A DNA stretch of 64,000 nt from Roseiarcus sp963767245 (GCA_963767245.1 CAVYDG010000001.1:229082-293081), one strand, 5' to 3'. Positions 31,990 to 40,945 are shown, counted from the first letter of the stretch. A program made the numbers and translations. The notes: generated by a model from the sequence alone, not told the origin.

Positions 31990-33396
31990 CTTAGCAGCCC
32001 GTTGACGAAATCCCGGTTTTTCAGTTTCGCGTCGGGCGACGATGGCGATTGCGGCGAGTTCGCCGTCGACGGTGGCGATCAGGGCGAAGGCCAGCGCCGC
32101 TTCGGTTCTGAGAACGATTATCAGGGCGTATAGGGTTTCTGCGGCCTCCCTCGGCGTTCCCTGACCGTAAAGGGCGCGCATCAGGACGCCGAGATTGAAC
32201 CCTGCGACATGGATCAGGTAGCGCTTGTGGAGGTTCTCCCGTCCGCGCAGCCAGGCTCGACGCATGCCGCGGCGATCGAGGATATGGGCGAAGGAGCGCT
32301 CGACCATTTCTCCGCGCCGGCGCATCGTCTCGCGCCCGATGTCCGATCTCAGCCGCACGCGATTGGCGTAGACCGCTTGGCGCGCCGCCTCGTCGCCATG
32401 CCAACGCAGGTAGCCCTTGGCCGGCTCAGGTTCGGCGATGCGCGTCTTCCACACGCCGCCTTCCAGAGCCTTCAATTGTTCGCGCGCGTGATACCCCTTG
32501 TCGGCGACCACGACGCAGGGCGCATCCTCGCTCGGCGCCAGCCCGACCGCATCGAGGTTGCGCGCGGCGGCGTCCAGCGTCGGCGAAAGCGTCGTCGTAT
32601 CGCCTTCGTCGGCCGGATGGATCGGCGCCGCCACCACGACGCCGGTGTCGAGATCGACCGCGTGCTCCGGCTTGTAGGCCAGATGCGTCGTTCCGTCCTT
32701 CATCTTGGCGATCCTGGCATCAGGGTCGGTCCGGCTCTTCCAGTCGGCGTTCGCCAGCGTCTTGCCCTTGCGCTTGCGGTCGAAGCGCGCCAGGTCCTCG
32801 GCCGTCGGCGTCTCAATCCCGCTCTCTTGCGCCATCCGCGTCAGCATCGCGCGATAGCTCTCGCCGCTGTCGCGCCGCACGATCGTGCGCAACGCCGCGT
32901 TGGCCTCCATCGTCGAGGCGTCGACGCCGATCCGCTCGCCCTTCACAAGGCCGCGCTCGGCCACGCGCTTCAGCACCCAGCCGAACACCGTCTCGTGCGC
33001 CTCGTGCGGCAGACGCGAGCGCGTGCGCGACAGCCAGGAATGGTCGGGAACTTTCTCCCGGTTCGACAGCCGCAGGAAATCGCGGAGCGAGAACAAATCC
33101 GCGCAACGCCACGCAATGCCGCGCTCGCTGTCGATCCCCTCGAAGTAGCCGATCATGTGCATCCGGAAATACCGCCCTGGCGGAAGCGACGGCGCGCCCA
33201 TCCGCGGCGCGTAATACGGCTTGCACACCCCTTCAACAAACGCGTCGAACCCGGCTTCCCCAAGCAGGTCCTGCAAGCGATCGTAGAACGCGTGTCCCGG
33301 CGAGCGCGGCATCTCCGCCCACGTCGCCATCAGGTCGTCCTGAACCGCGTCCGATCGCCCCATCGCCATCGCTGATTCCCGCCATGCCTCGACCAC
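31990..33396 (-). CDS. DDE transposase (IS4/IS5 superfamily, IS1182-like), no stop inside the element
   Basis: About 469 residues encoded within the element. The N-terminal DUF772-type region is HAFYDRLQDLLGEAGFDAFVEG and FRMHMIGYFEGIDSERGIAWRCADLFSLR. Likely catalytic acids are in GVDASTMEAN and VVVADKGYH, with the C-terminal MVERSFAHILDRRGMRRAWLRG. The first possible start is GTG 33396; later ATGs are possible. No stop codon is met before the element end, and the frame enters the kinase through its ribosome binding site, giving a continuous 1532-codon frame down to 28798. I annotate the two parts separately. Confidence 0.8.
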
Positions 33397-33440
33397 AACA
33401 CAAAATCAGCGGAACTCGACTTCGTCAACGGGCTGCTAAG
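31990..33440 (-). mobile_element. Insertion sequence with 20-bp terminal inverted repeats, upstream of the kinase
   Basis: Ends are CTTAGCAGCCCGTTGACGAA (31990-32009) and its perfect inverse at 33421-33440, enclosing one DDE transposase gene; total 1451 bp. The trinucleotide GCG flanks both ends (31987-31989 and 33441-33443) and may be the target duplication. It is the only copy of this type in the window. Confidence 0.88.
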
Positions 33441-33611
33441 GCGGACCGGCACCTTATCAGGGAAGGGTCGCCGGACAAGGTCAGGAATCACGCCGTTCCG
33501 GACGGCCTCTATGCAGTCGGGACGATCAAGCTTAAGGACATGTCCGTATCGCGGTCCGGGCTCATCGTGCGGCGCCGACGTCGATCCAGAAATGAAATGG
33601 GGAGGGGAACA

Positions 33612-34655
33612 TTGAAGAACAAACGCCTGATCGGCCTCGCGGTTTCAGCGGCGATCGCTTGCATGGGCTTCGACGCGCTGGCGTGCACCCGGTTCATTTA
33701 TGAGACCGGCGCGAACACCTTTATTGTCGGGCGCTCGATGGACTGGGCGGAAGATCCCGGGACCGACCTCTGGTCATTTCCGAGTGGCCTCAAGCGCGAC
33801 GGCGGCGTGGGTTGCGGCTCCGTCGAATGGACATCGAAGCATGGCTCGGTGATCTCGTCGTTCTACAATATCGCCAGCGTCGATGGGATGAACGACGCCG
33901 GTCTCGTCGCCAATGCGCTTTACCTCGTCGAGACCGACTACGGGGACGCCAAGGCTTCGGGCAAGCCGCTGATATCCGTCGGCGCCTGGCCCCAGTACGT
34001 CCTCGACAACTATGCCAGTGTGGCTGAAGCGGTCGACGCGCTCAGCAAGGAGCCGTTCGCCGTCATTGCGCCCGATCTTCCCGGCGGCAAGAAAGCCGGG
34101 GGCCATCTGGCGCTCGCCGATGCGTCGGGCGACAGCGCGATCTTCGAATATATCGCCGGCAAGCTCGTCATCCATCACGACCGCAAATACACCGTGATGA
34201 CCAACTCGCCGAGCTTCGATCAGCAACTCGCAATCAATACCTATTGGAAAGGCGTCAACGGCCTCAACTTCCAGCCCGGCACGATCGGCTCCGCCGATCG
34301 CTTCGTTCGGATGAGCTGGAGCCTCAACGCCGCGCCGAAGGAGAGCGATCCGAGGCTCGCGGTCGCGACCGCATTTTCGCTGATCCGCTCGATCTCGGTC
34401 CCGCTTGGCGTCGCCGATCCGGACAAGCCGAACATCGCGGCGACGATCTGGCGCACGGTGTCCGATACCGGCGCCGGCCGCTACTTTTTCGAGTCCTCGT
34501 ACAACCCGTCGATCTTCTGGGTCGACATCAAGAAGCTCAAGCTCGAACCGGGCTCGGCGGCCGCCAGGCTCGACCTCAGCGGCAAGCCGCTTCTCGACGG
34601 CGAGGTGTCGGACAAGTTCGTTCCCGCCGAGCCGTTCAAGTTCCTCGCGCATTAG
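33612..34655 (+). CDS. Linear-amide C-N hydrolase, choloylglycine hydrolase/penicillin V acylase family, exported
   Basis: A 347-residue Ntn hydrolase. A signal peptide ends DALA, exposing Cys25 as the new N-terminal nucleophile. Counting from that cysteine, Arg17 (GRS) and Asp20 (MDW) fall exactly at the family's catalytic positions. Also present: DGMNDAGLVANALYL, DASGDSAIFEY and the YTVMTNSP segment. Start TTG 33612 has GGAGGGG upstream; ATG 33597 in frame would overlap that site. Homologues cleave bile-salt, penicillin V or N-acyl-homoserine-lactone amides. In a soil or water organism quorum-signal or N-acyl amide hydrolysis is the likelier role, by inference. Confidence 0.86.
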   Translation: MKNKRLIGLAVSAAIACMGFDALACTRFIYETGANTFIVGRSMDWAEDPGTDLWSFPSGLKRDGGVGCGSVEWTSKHGSVISSFYNIASVDGMNDAGLVANALYLVETDYGDAKASGKPLISVGAWPQYVLDNYASVAEAVDALSKEPFAVIAPDLPGGKKAGGHLALADASGDSAIFEYIAGKLVIHHDRKYTVMTNSPSFDQQLAINTYWKGVNGLNFQPGTIGSADRFVRMSWSLNAAPKESDPRLAVATAFSLIRSISVPLGVADPDKPNIAATIWRTVSDTGAGRYFFESSYNPSIFWVDIKKLKLEPGSAAARLDLSGKPLLDGEVSDKFVPAEPFKFLAH

Positions 34656-34757
34656 ACAAAGCGGCGACCCAGGGGCGTCTCTCGGTCAGCAGAATTCTGC
34701 AGCGGAAGCGGGTCGTTGAGCGCGCACGCCGCGCGATTGGGTCTCCACAAAAACGTA

Positions 34758-34786
34758 TTGACGTTTGGTTAAAACAGTAGTAACCT
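34758..34786 (+). promoter_or_regulatory. Candidate promoter of the PEP-CTERM gene
   Basis: TTGACG (34758-34763), 17 bases, TAACCT (34781-34786), inside an AT-richer stretch about 50 bases before the ATG at 34840. Confidence 0.45.
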
Positions 34787-34839
34787 GCGTATATGGGCGG
34801 CCACCCTGTACCTCTACCAACAGCTGTTGGGGGTTACGC

Positions 34840-35524
34840 ATGGCCAAGATGAAACTGTTAGCTCTGCTCGGCAGCGCTCTGATTGTCGCTGCCCCCGCCG
34901 CGCAGGCGGCCACGGTCACTCGGTTCCCTGATCGACGATGGCGGGACGATAACCGACGGCGACAAAGTATTCAGTGACTTCAGCTACGCCGCCAGTGGCA
35001 GCGCCCCGAGCGCGGACGAAATCGCCGTCATCCCATTCACAAACGGCGCGGGCGAATATGGCATACAGTTCAGCGGCTCGTTCGTGGCGAGCGGAAGCCA
35101 AAACGGCGACGCCGCTATTTCATACCTCGTGACGGTGACCGACCCTCTGTGGAGTATTGACGACGCCACTGCGTTCAGCATCGGCTCCGCCATCAACGGC
35201 GGGTTCTGGGATGTTTCCGAAACCCTCTTTTCCGGTACGAGCGCGATCGGCACCCTGACCACGTTTAACGATTCGAACGACGGTTCCCAACTGTCGGACC
35301 ACACCACCTTCGACCCCGTCACTTCGATCCTGGTCGTGAAGGATGTCGGCTTCCACGGCGGTGGCGGCATCGCCGACTTGAGCGTCCTGGATCAGAACTT
35401 CTCGCAAGTGATGATACCGGAGCCGGCGACCTGGGTGATGATGGCGCTTGGATTTGCGGGGCTCGGCTACGTGGCATTCCGGCGCAATGCGAAATCCCGA
35501 GTGTTCGTCGACGCGGCTGTTTGA
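34840..35524 (+). pseudogene. PEP-CTERM sorted extracellular protein with a one-base frameshift
   Basis: ATG 34840 opens a signal peptide (MAKMKLLALLGSALIVAAPAAQA). Near 34921 the frame must move by one base, after which it reads GSLIDDGGTITDGDKVFSDFSY and continues without interruption to 35524. The end is a classic PEP-CTERM sorting tail: IPEPATWVMMALGFAGLGYVAFRRN. Removing one base gives 227 residues with both export signals intact. Such proteins are exported and processed by an exosortase, linked to exopolysaccharide; the exosortase genes are not in this window. A later stretch resembles a beta-rich domain of unknown role. Confidence 0.78.
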
Positions 35525-35560
35525 AGCTCGCGGTCCGCTCGAGGCAATAGGCCGCCCTAG

Positions 35561-37131
35561 GAGCCTGTCTGCTTAATCCTCGGCGAGATGGGATTTGAAC
35601 CGCTCAAGCCAGTCGGAGAGCCGGATGCAGCAAATTCGCGCATCCGGTTTGATGTAAGGTTGGGTGGAAGCTTTGCGGCCATCGTTCGTTGCACCGTTTC
35701 CGAGGTGGCGAAGCTCAGCCGGTTGCGCGTGCGGCCAGGGACGGGGTCCGCCCCTGGGCGAGCTTCAAGATATTGTGGGCGAGGCAGACGAGGCCCCACT
35801 CGTTGGCGACCTTCTCGACGCCGCGCAAGAGAAACTGACGGAAGCCGCGCGCCTGCTTGATCTGTCCGAACACCGGCTCGGGCAGCTGCTTTCTTAAGCG
35901 GTAGGGGCTGGAGTGCCCGCCGGCCTTGATTCTTTCGCGCATGGCGGCGACGCGGGCGCCGCCGCCTTCTCCTTCCCCGGCGTGCTTGGCCCGCCCCGGC
36001 GCGATATAGGCGTCGATCTCGCGTTCCTCCATCGCTGTAAGGTTGGCGTCGGAGCAATAGCCCGCGTCCGCCGACAGTTGCGTCGGCTTCTTGCCCAGAT
36101 TGGCTTCGATGGCGTCGGCCATCGGCGCCAATTGATGTTGATCGCTCTGCTTCGCGTCGAGGCCGTGGGCGACGATCACCTGCGCCGTCGCGTCGACCGC
36201 CGCCTGCGCATTGTAGCCCTGGATGAAGCCGTCCTTGGTTTTCATGATGCGGCTTTCGGGATCGGTGAAGTTCTTCTGCGCTTTGGGGTCAGGCTCTTCG
36301 GATGGCGGGGCGGCGGGCCTGCCCGGTTTCTTGCGGCCCTCGGCTTGTCGCCGCTCCTCGGCCTGCGCTTTGGCCTTGGCCGCCGCGGCCGCTTTCGCCT
36401 CGGCCTCCAATTCGGCCTTCGCCGCCCGGATCTTCTCGACGCGCTTCTTCTTGTCGGCGACCCATTTGGGCAGCTCCTCGCCGCTCTTGTCGCGGCCGAA
36501 GGCTCTGTCTTCCTCGGCGTCCGCAGCCTCGGCTGCGCTCAGCCACCGCTCGACCTCGGCCTCGAGCTCCGCCGCACGCTTCTCCATGCGCTCGTAGCTC
36601 ATCGCCTTGTGCTTGGAGGCGTTCGCCTTGATCTTCGTCCCGTCGAGCGCGACATGGCCGAGCTTCACAAGTCCCGCCTGTTCGCACAGCTTGAGAACTT
36701 GCCCGAACAGTCCCGCAAGCACCTTCAAGTGCCGCTTGCGGAAGTCAGAGACGGTGCGAAAATCCGGCGGATCGAGCCCGACAATGCTCAGGAAGTCGAC
36801 CCGTTCGCGCGCCGCCTTGGCGATCCGGCGCGACGAGTAGACGCCGTTGCAATAGCCGTACAGCAACAGCGCCGTCATCATCGCCGGGTCAAACGGCGGC
36901 TGCCCGCGCTCGCTCGCATACGCGGCTTCGATCTCACCAAGGTCGAGAGGCTCGAGCACAAGCGCCAAAATGAAGCGAGCCAGATGGTCCTCGCCGACAA
37001 AGTCCTGAACGCTCGGCGGCAACAACAGCGGCTGATCGATCGTCCAGGGCCGGAAGGTCTTGCTCATAAGCAAACAAAATCCAATTCGAGCAAACGCCGC
37101 CACCACAATCCGCTATTATCCAGACAGGCTC
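35561..37131 (-). mobile_element. IS1182-family insertion sequence, copy 1
   Basis: A 1571-bp element with terminal inverted repeats GAGCCTGTCTG (35561-35571) and CAGACAGGCTC (37121-37131), flanked on both sides by CTAG (35557-35560 and 37132-37135). Copy 2 at 43966-45536 has the same length and differs at only a few bases. If the element is removed, the target reads GGCCGCC-CTAG-GCGGGCC, itself nearly palindromic, as is usual for this family. Confidence 0.92.
35715..37067 (-). CDS. IS1182-family transposase (copy 1)
   Basis: A 450-residue DDE transposase beginning MSKTFRPWTIDQPLLLPPSVQDFV. The N-terminal DUF772 region is FDPAMMTALLLYGYCNGVYSSRRIAKA. Catalytic acids are probably in HVALDGTKIKANAS and LSADAGYCSDANL. 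A long Ala/Glu/Lys-rich coiled coil (about residues 160-245) separates them, and the C-terminus has PEPVFGQIKQARGFRQFLLRG. The upstream frame is longer, but this ATG matches family N-termini. Copy 1 has Arg where copy 2 has Lys in the KKPG(R/K)PAAPP segment. Confidence 0.92.
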   Translation of the reverse strand: MSKTFRPWTIDQPLLLPPSVQDFVGEDHLARFILALVLEPLDLGEIEAAYASERGQPPFDPAMMTALLLYGYCNGVYSSRRIAKAARERVDFLSIVGLDPPDFRTVSDFRKRHLKVLAGLFGQVLKLCEQAGLVKLGHVALDGTKIKANASKHKAMSYERMEKRAAELEAEVERWLSAAEAADAEEDRAFGRDKSGEELPKWVADKKKRVEKIRAAKAELEAEAKAAAAAKAKAQAEERRQAEGRKKPGRPAAPPSEEPDPKAQKNFTDPESRIMKTKDGFIQGYNAQAAVDATAQVIVAHGLDAKQSDQHQLAPMADAIEANLGKKPTQLSADAGYCSDANLTAMEEREIDAYIAPGRAKHAGEGEGGGARVAAMRERIKAGGHSSPYRLRKQLPEPVFGQIKQARGFRQFLLRGVEKVANEWGLVCLAHNILKLAQGRTPSLAARATG

Positions 37132-37150
37132 CTAGGCGGGCCGGTGAAGG

Positions 37151-37178
37151 AGGCTCCGGGTTTCCGGGGCCTCTTTTT
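37151..37178 (+). terminator. Rho-independent terminator, probably of the PEP-CTERM gene before the IS insertion
   Basis: AGGCTCCGG (37151-37159) pairs with CCGGGGCCT (37164-37172) with one G-U, then CTTTTT. It reads on the plus strand, where the nearest gene upstream, once the IS is ignored, is the PEP-CTERM gene ending at 35524. Confidence 0.65.
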
Positions 37179-37218
37179 GTTCGCGTCAGACCCGGCTTGG
37201 TCCGCGGCCCGCGCCGCC

Positions 37219-38010
37219 CTACCGCGTCCGGAACCGCGCGGTGAGGCTAGCGAGATAGACGAGGCCGGAGAGGGCGGTGATCCAGAAACTGGTCGGCCAG
37301 TCGGTGTAGAAGGCGAGCGTCAGACCGCCCCATGCCTCGGCGAGCGCGAGCGCCGCCGCCAGCGCCACGCCGCCCCTCAAGCTGCGCGAAAGGTTCTGGG
37401 CCGCCGCCGCGGGGCCGACCATCAGCGTGAACACGAGGAGCACGCCGACGATTTGCGCGCATTCCGCGACCGCGATGCCCACGATCGCCAGAAACGCCAC
37501 CGAGACGAAGCGAACCGGCACGCCGCGCGCCTCGGCGAGTTCGCTTTGCAGCGAAGCGAAGATGAGCGGCCGGGCAATTGCGGCCAGCGCAACAAGGCTG
37601 GCGATCGACAGCAAGGCGAGCGTCACGAGGGCGGATTCGTCGACGCCGAGCACGTTGCCGAACAGAAGCGCCGCCGCCTGAGTCGCCCCGGTGGTGTAGA
37701 AATGCAGGAACAGCAGCCCCAAGCCCAGCGCCAGCGACAGCATCATGCCAATCGCCACATCGCGCTCGGCGAGCTTCTCGCCGAAGAGTCCCATGCCGAT
37801 CCCGCTGAGGAAGGTGAAGCCGACGAGGCCAGCGAGCGGCGACAGGCCGAAGAGAACGGCTCCCGTCGCCCCGGTGAATCCGACATGCGACAGCGCATGG
37901 CCGGCGAAGGTCTGGCCGCGCAGCACGAGGAAGAATCCGACCGTTCCAGCCAGGACCGCCGCCATGCCCGACGCAACGAACGCGGTGCGCATGAAATCGT
38001 ATTCAAGCAT
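37219..38010 (-). CDS. znuB: Zinc/manganese-type ABC transporter permease (ZnuB-like)
   Basis: A 263-residue inner-membrane permease of the ABC-3 family with seven to eight membrane segments. FLVLRGQTFAGHALSHVGFTGATGAVLFG is the conserved coupling and pore segment, and VGPAAAAQNLSRSLRGG lies late. The start ATG overlaps the end of the ATPase gene by eight bases, so the two are translationally coupled. Confidence 0.85.
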   Translation of the reverse strand: MLEYDFMRTAFVASGMAAVLAGTVGFFLVLRGQTFAGHALSHVGFTGATGAVLFGLSPLAGLVGFTFLSGIGMGLFGEKLAERDVAIGMMLSLALGLGLLFLHFYTTGATQAAALLFGNVLGVDESALVTLALLSIASLVALAAIARPLIFASLQSELAEARGVPVRFVSVAFLAIVGIAVAECAQIVGVLLVFTLMVGPAAAAQNLSRSLRGGVALAAALALAEAWGGLTLAFYTDWPTSFWITALSGLVYLASLTARFRTR

Positions 38011-38839
38011 GGGCGTCGTCGTGATCGTGCGAATGGTGAGAGCCATGGTCATCGTGGCGATGGGCGTCGCGCTCGACGTCGACTCCGCCGGCCATGACGA
38101 AATAGCGGTCCTTGAGGCGGACGACCTCGATGTCCGTTCCATAGAGGCGCGACAGGACGGGGCCCGTCACAACGTCGTCGACAGGTCCGATCACCGCCGC
38201 TCCGCCGCCGAGATAGAGCACCCGGTCGATGGCGTTGACCAGCGGATTGAGCTCATGGGCGCTGAACAGGATCGCGAGTTTCAGGTCATCGCAAATGCGC
38301 CGCGCGATCTCGACCACGTCCTTTTGATGCGCCGGATCGAGCGAGATCAGCGGCTCGTCGAGCATCATCAGGCGCGGCTTGCCGATGAGCGCCTGGCTCA
38401 ACAGCACGAGCTGGCGCTCGCCGCCCGACAATTCGCCCATGGAGCGGCGGGCGAGATCGCGCGCGCCGACCTCGTCGAGCGCCCAGTCGATCTCGCGCCG
38501 CGTCGCCTTGTCGAGCCTGACGAAGCCGAACCGGCCGCCGATCGCCGCGGAGGCGACAACGTCCCAGCCGGTAAGTCTCGAGTTCGCGATTGTCCCCCGA
38601 TTTTGCGGCATGAAACCGATATGGGCGTTGCCGCGCGTGGCCGGCCGGTCGAGTACGGCAATGGCCCCCGACGCGACCGGAATGACGCCGAGCGCGGCGC
38701 GCATCAGCGTCGTCTTGCCGGCGCCGTTCGCGCCCAGCATGCCGACGAATTCGCCGTCCTCGAGGTCGAAGCTCGCGGCCGAGAGGATGTCCCGCCCGCC
38801 GAGCCTGATCGTCACATTGTCGAAGCTCAGCGCGGTCAC
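38003..38839 (-). CDS. znuC: Zinc/manganese-type ABC transporter ATPase with His-rich tail (ZnuC-like)
   Basis: A 278-residue ATPase with Walker A GANGAGKT, Q-loop FMPQNRGTI, signature LSGGERQLVLLSQAL and Walker B LMMLDEPLISLD. The C-terminus ends in a His/Asp-rich tail (RHDDHGSHHSHDHDDAHA) that could bind metal and sense it in the cytoplasm; this is not part of the ATPase fold. Start GTG 38839 lacks a strong ribosome binding site. REP-like repeats separate it from znuA, which may uncouple their expression. Confidence 0.85.
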   Translation of the reverse strand: MTALSFDNVTIRLGGRDILSAASFDLEDGEFVGMLGANGAGKTTLMRAALGVIPVASGAIAVLDRPATRGNAHIGFMPQNRGTIANSRLTGWDVVASAAIGGRFGFVRLDKATRREIDWALDEVGARDLARRSMGELSGGERQLVLLSQALIGKPRLMMLDEPLISLDPAHQKDVVEIARRICDDLKLAILFSAHELNPLVNAIDRVLYLGGGAAVIGPVDDVVTGPVLSRLYGTDIEVVRLKDRYFVMAGGVDVERDAHRHDDHGSHHSHDHDDAHA

Positions 38840-38848
38840 CAGGGCGTG

Positions 38849-39035
38849 CTGCAGTCTGATGGAATCGCGCCGCCCCCTCGTCCTGAGGAGCGCGGGAGGC
38901 CCCCCGGATCACAGTCCGGGGGCTCGAAGGACGCTCGAGGAGGCGGCGCCATTGGGCGCATACTGGAGCGCCCTTCGACACGGCGGCTGCGCCGCCGGCT
39001 CAGGACGAGGTCGAGGCGGCGCAAAGCGCGCGCAG
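38849..39035. repeat. REP-like palindrome block between znuC and znuA
   Basis: Contains TGATGGAATCGCGCC and CCTCGTCCTGAGGAGCGCGG, a hairpin of CCCCCCGGA with TCCGGGGG (about 38900-38922), and at 38963-39014 a 52-bp unit that recurs perfectly, inverted, at 41034-41085. The latter holds GGCGGCTGCGCCGCC and ends GGCTCAGGACGAGGTCGA. Confidence 0.85.
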
Positions 39036-39051
39036 CAAATCGCACCATGCT

Positions 39052-39921
39052 CTACGCCCCGCCGGCGAGCGCCTTGTCGAGCGCGTTGAGCTGGCCCAGC
39101 ATCCAGTCCTGATAGGTCGAGTTCGGCGGCTCAGTTTCGGAGACGCCGACGACCGGGATCCCGTTGTCCTTGGCGAGCTGGACGAGCTTGCCGACCGCAG
39201 GCTCGCTCGCCTGCGCGTTGTAGAGCATGGCCTTCACCTTCCGCCCCTTGAGATCGTTCTCGAACGCCGCCACCTCCGAGGGGGTCGGCTCGGCGTTGTT
39301 CATGATCGCCAGCGCATATTGCTCGTTGTGGACCTTGAGGCCGATGAGTCCGGCCTGATAGCCGAACACCGGCTCCGAAGCGGTGACCGGCTGGCCGGCG
39401 TAGGATTTGCGCATCGCGGCGATCTTGTCGTCGAGGGGCTTCAGCGAATCGAGAAATTTGGCTTCGCCCTGTTCATATTCCGCCTTGTGCGCCGGGTCGA
39501 CGGCGACGAGATCGGCGACCAGAGCCTTCGCGGCGGCTTTCATGTAGGCCGGATCGTACCAGAGATGCGGATTGTCGCCGGGCTTGTGGCCGACCAGCGC
39601 GCCAACGATGATTTCCTTGCGTCCCGGCGCCTTGTGGGCGCTGATGAGCTTTTCCATCCACGGATCGTAATCGACGCCGTTGACGATGACGACCTTGGCG
39701 TCGCTCAGCGCCTTGACGGTTTCCGGGCTCGCCTCGAACAGGTGCGGGTCGTCGTCCGGATTCGAGAGAATGCTGGTCACGACGACGTTTGCGCCGCCGA
39801 TCTGGGTCGCGAGGTCGCCGTAGAAATTCTCCGCCGCGACGACCTTCACCGGATCGGCGAGCGCAGGCGCGGCGAGGGCGCAGAGCGCGATGGCTGCGAG
39901 CCAGGGGAGCTTGTTGATCAT
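39052..39921 (-). CDS. znuA: Metal ABC transporter substrate-binding protein, cluster A-I (ZnuA/MntA-like)
   Basis: A 289-residue periplasmic protein with signal peptide (cleaved after ALA near residue 22). Metal ligands are probably His60 (DDDPHLFEAS), His119 (DNPHLWYDP), Glu183 (ASEPVFGY) and an acid in VGVSETEPP. Classical ZnuA has a His at the third place and a long His-rich loop, both missing here. The His-His-Glu set is more like manganese- or iron-type members. The adjacent Fur-family gene and the permease/ATPase pair make a metal importer certain; zinc versus manganese is not. Confidence 0.82.
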   Translation of the reverse strand: MINKLPWLAAIALCALAAPALADPVKVVAAENFYGDLATQIGGANVVVTSILSNPDDDPHLFEASPETVKALSDAKVVIVNGVDYDPWMEKLISAHKAPGRKEIIVGALVGHKPGDNPHLWYDPAYMKAAAKALVADLVAVDPAHKAEYEQGEAKFLDSLKPLDDKIAAMRKSYAGQPVTASEPVFGYQAGLIGLKVHNEQYALAIMNNAEPTPSEVAAFENDLKGRKVKAMLYNAQASEPAVGKLVQLAKDNGIPVVGVSETEPPNSTYQDWMLGQLNALDKALAGGA

Positions 39922-39974
39922 CGGAAACGGGCCTCCGTTGATTTGTGCGCCGGAATGGAGCGCGGGCGACGCAC

Positions 39975-40028
39975 TGTTATGTTATATCCTATCGGCGGGC
40001 AAGCCCGGGCGGCAATCATATATCATTG
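39975..40028. promoter_or_regulatory. Candidate Fur-family (Zur/Mur) operators in the znuA-zur intergenic region
   Basis: Two AT-rich sites stand out in the 141-bp divergent region: TGTTATGTTATATCCTA (39975-39991) and the near-perfect dyad CAATCATATATCATTG (40013-40028). Both resemble Fur-superfamily boxes and are placed to control znuA and the regulator gene. Confidence 0.5.
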
Positions 40029-40062
40029 CGAGGCTCGGGCTCGTGATAGGACGGGAAGCGCG

Positions 40063-40536
40063 ATGACGAAGACGACGCCAGCGAAGAGGAATTCGGCGCC
40101 CGACGCCCAGGGGTGGCAGGGGCAGGTGAAGGACGCGTGCGCCCGCAAGGGCCTGCATCTGACCCCGCTGCGCCAGCAGGTTCTGGCCATCCTGGCCGAA
40201 AGCTCGGGCCCCCTCGGGGCCTACGCGATCATCGATCAGCTTTCGCGGCGCGAAGGCAAACCGGTCGCGCCTCCGACTGTCTATCGCACTTTGGAGTTCT
40301 TTCTACAGCACGGCTTTGTTTACAAGATCGAGAGCCGCAACGCCTATGCGCCGTGCGAGCATCTCGGCCACGCGCACCACGGCGCGCTTCTCTTGTGCGA
40401 GAAATGCGGACGCAGCGCCGAGATCGAGGACGTCAAGCTCGATCGGCTGTTGCGGGAAGCCGCCAGCCGCGCCGGCTTCGCCCCGCATCGGCAAATGGTC
40501 GAGCTTGTGGGCCTGTGCAGCGACTGCGCCGCCTGA
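40063..40536 (+). CDS. zur: Fur-family metal-dependent repressor (Zur-like)
   Basis: A 157-residue DNA-binding protein. Winged helix: LTPLRQQVLAILAESSGPLGAYAIIDQL and PPTVYRTLEFFLQHGFVYKIES. The metal region has CEHLGHAHHGALLLCEKCG and a terminal CSDC, so Cys112, Cys115, Cys152 and Cys155 form the structural zinc site. The ATG at 40063 follows GGGAAG. Divergent to znuA with shared operators, as in zinc-uptake loci. Confidence 0.82.
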   Translation: MTKTTPAKRNSAPDAQGWQGQVKDACARKGLHLTPLRQQVLAILAESSGPLGAYAIIDQLSRREGKPVAPPTVYRTLEFFLQHGFVYKIESRNAYAPCEHLGHAHHGALLLCEKCGRSAEIEDVKLDRLLREAASRAGFAPHRQMVELVGLCSDCAA

Positions 40537-40642
40537 GGCGCTGACTTGCGCCGGGTCGGCGCCGCTCTGGCGTTGACAGTCCGCAAGCGGGTTGGCACGG
40601 GTTGTCGGGGCCATTTGGCCGAAAAGCACGGGGGCGCAGCGC

Positions 40643-40945
40643 ATGTCGATCGATGGAACCTGGAACCTGACGTTCGATACGCCGATCGGCACGCAGGAAA
40701 CGACATTGGCGGCGAAGGCTGTCGGCAGCGCGCTAACAGGCACGCAGACGGGTCGCGACGGATCGAAAGCGCAGGCCAATCACGACGGCGCGGTCGATGG
40801 CAATGAGGCGAGCTGGTCGCTCGACATCACTTCACCGATGCCGATGACGCTCGAATTCAAGGGCACGGTCAATGGCGACGCCATCTCTGGGTCGGTTAAG
40901 CTCGGCATGTTTGGCGAAGCAAGTTTCACCGGCGCCCGCGCCTGA
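40643..40945 (+). CDS. Small conserved hypothetical protein
   Basis: A 100-residue soluble protein (MSIDGTWNLTFDTPIGTQ, DGAVDGNEASWSLDITSPMPMTLEFKGTVNGD). The alternating pattern and GTW start suggest a small beta barrel. I recall similar uncharacterised proteins but know no function. It lies downstream of zur without obvious coupling. Confidence 0.65.
   Translation: MSIDGTWNLTFDTPIGTQETTLAAKAVGSALTGTQTGRDGSKAQANHDGAVDGNEASWSLDITSPMPMTLEFKGTVNGDAISGSVKLGMFGEASFTGARA

Noticed and set aside
35585..35660. tRNA-like text GGGATTTGAACCGCTC near the end of IS1182
   Set aside because: It occurs identically in both IS copies and the rest does not fold as a cloverleaf; it is part of the element end.
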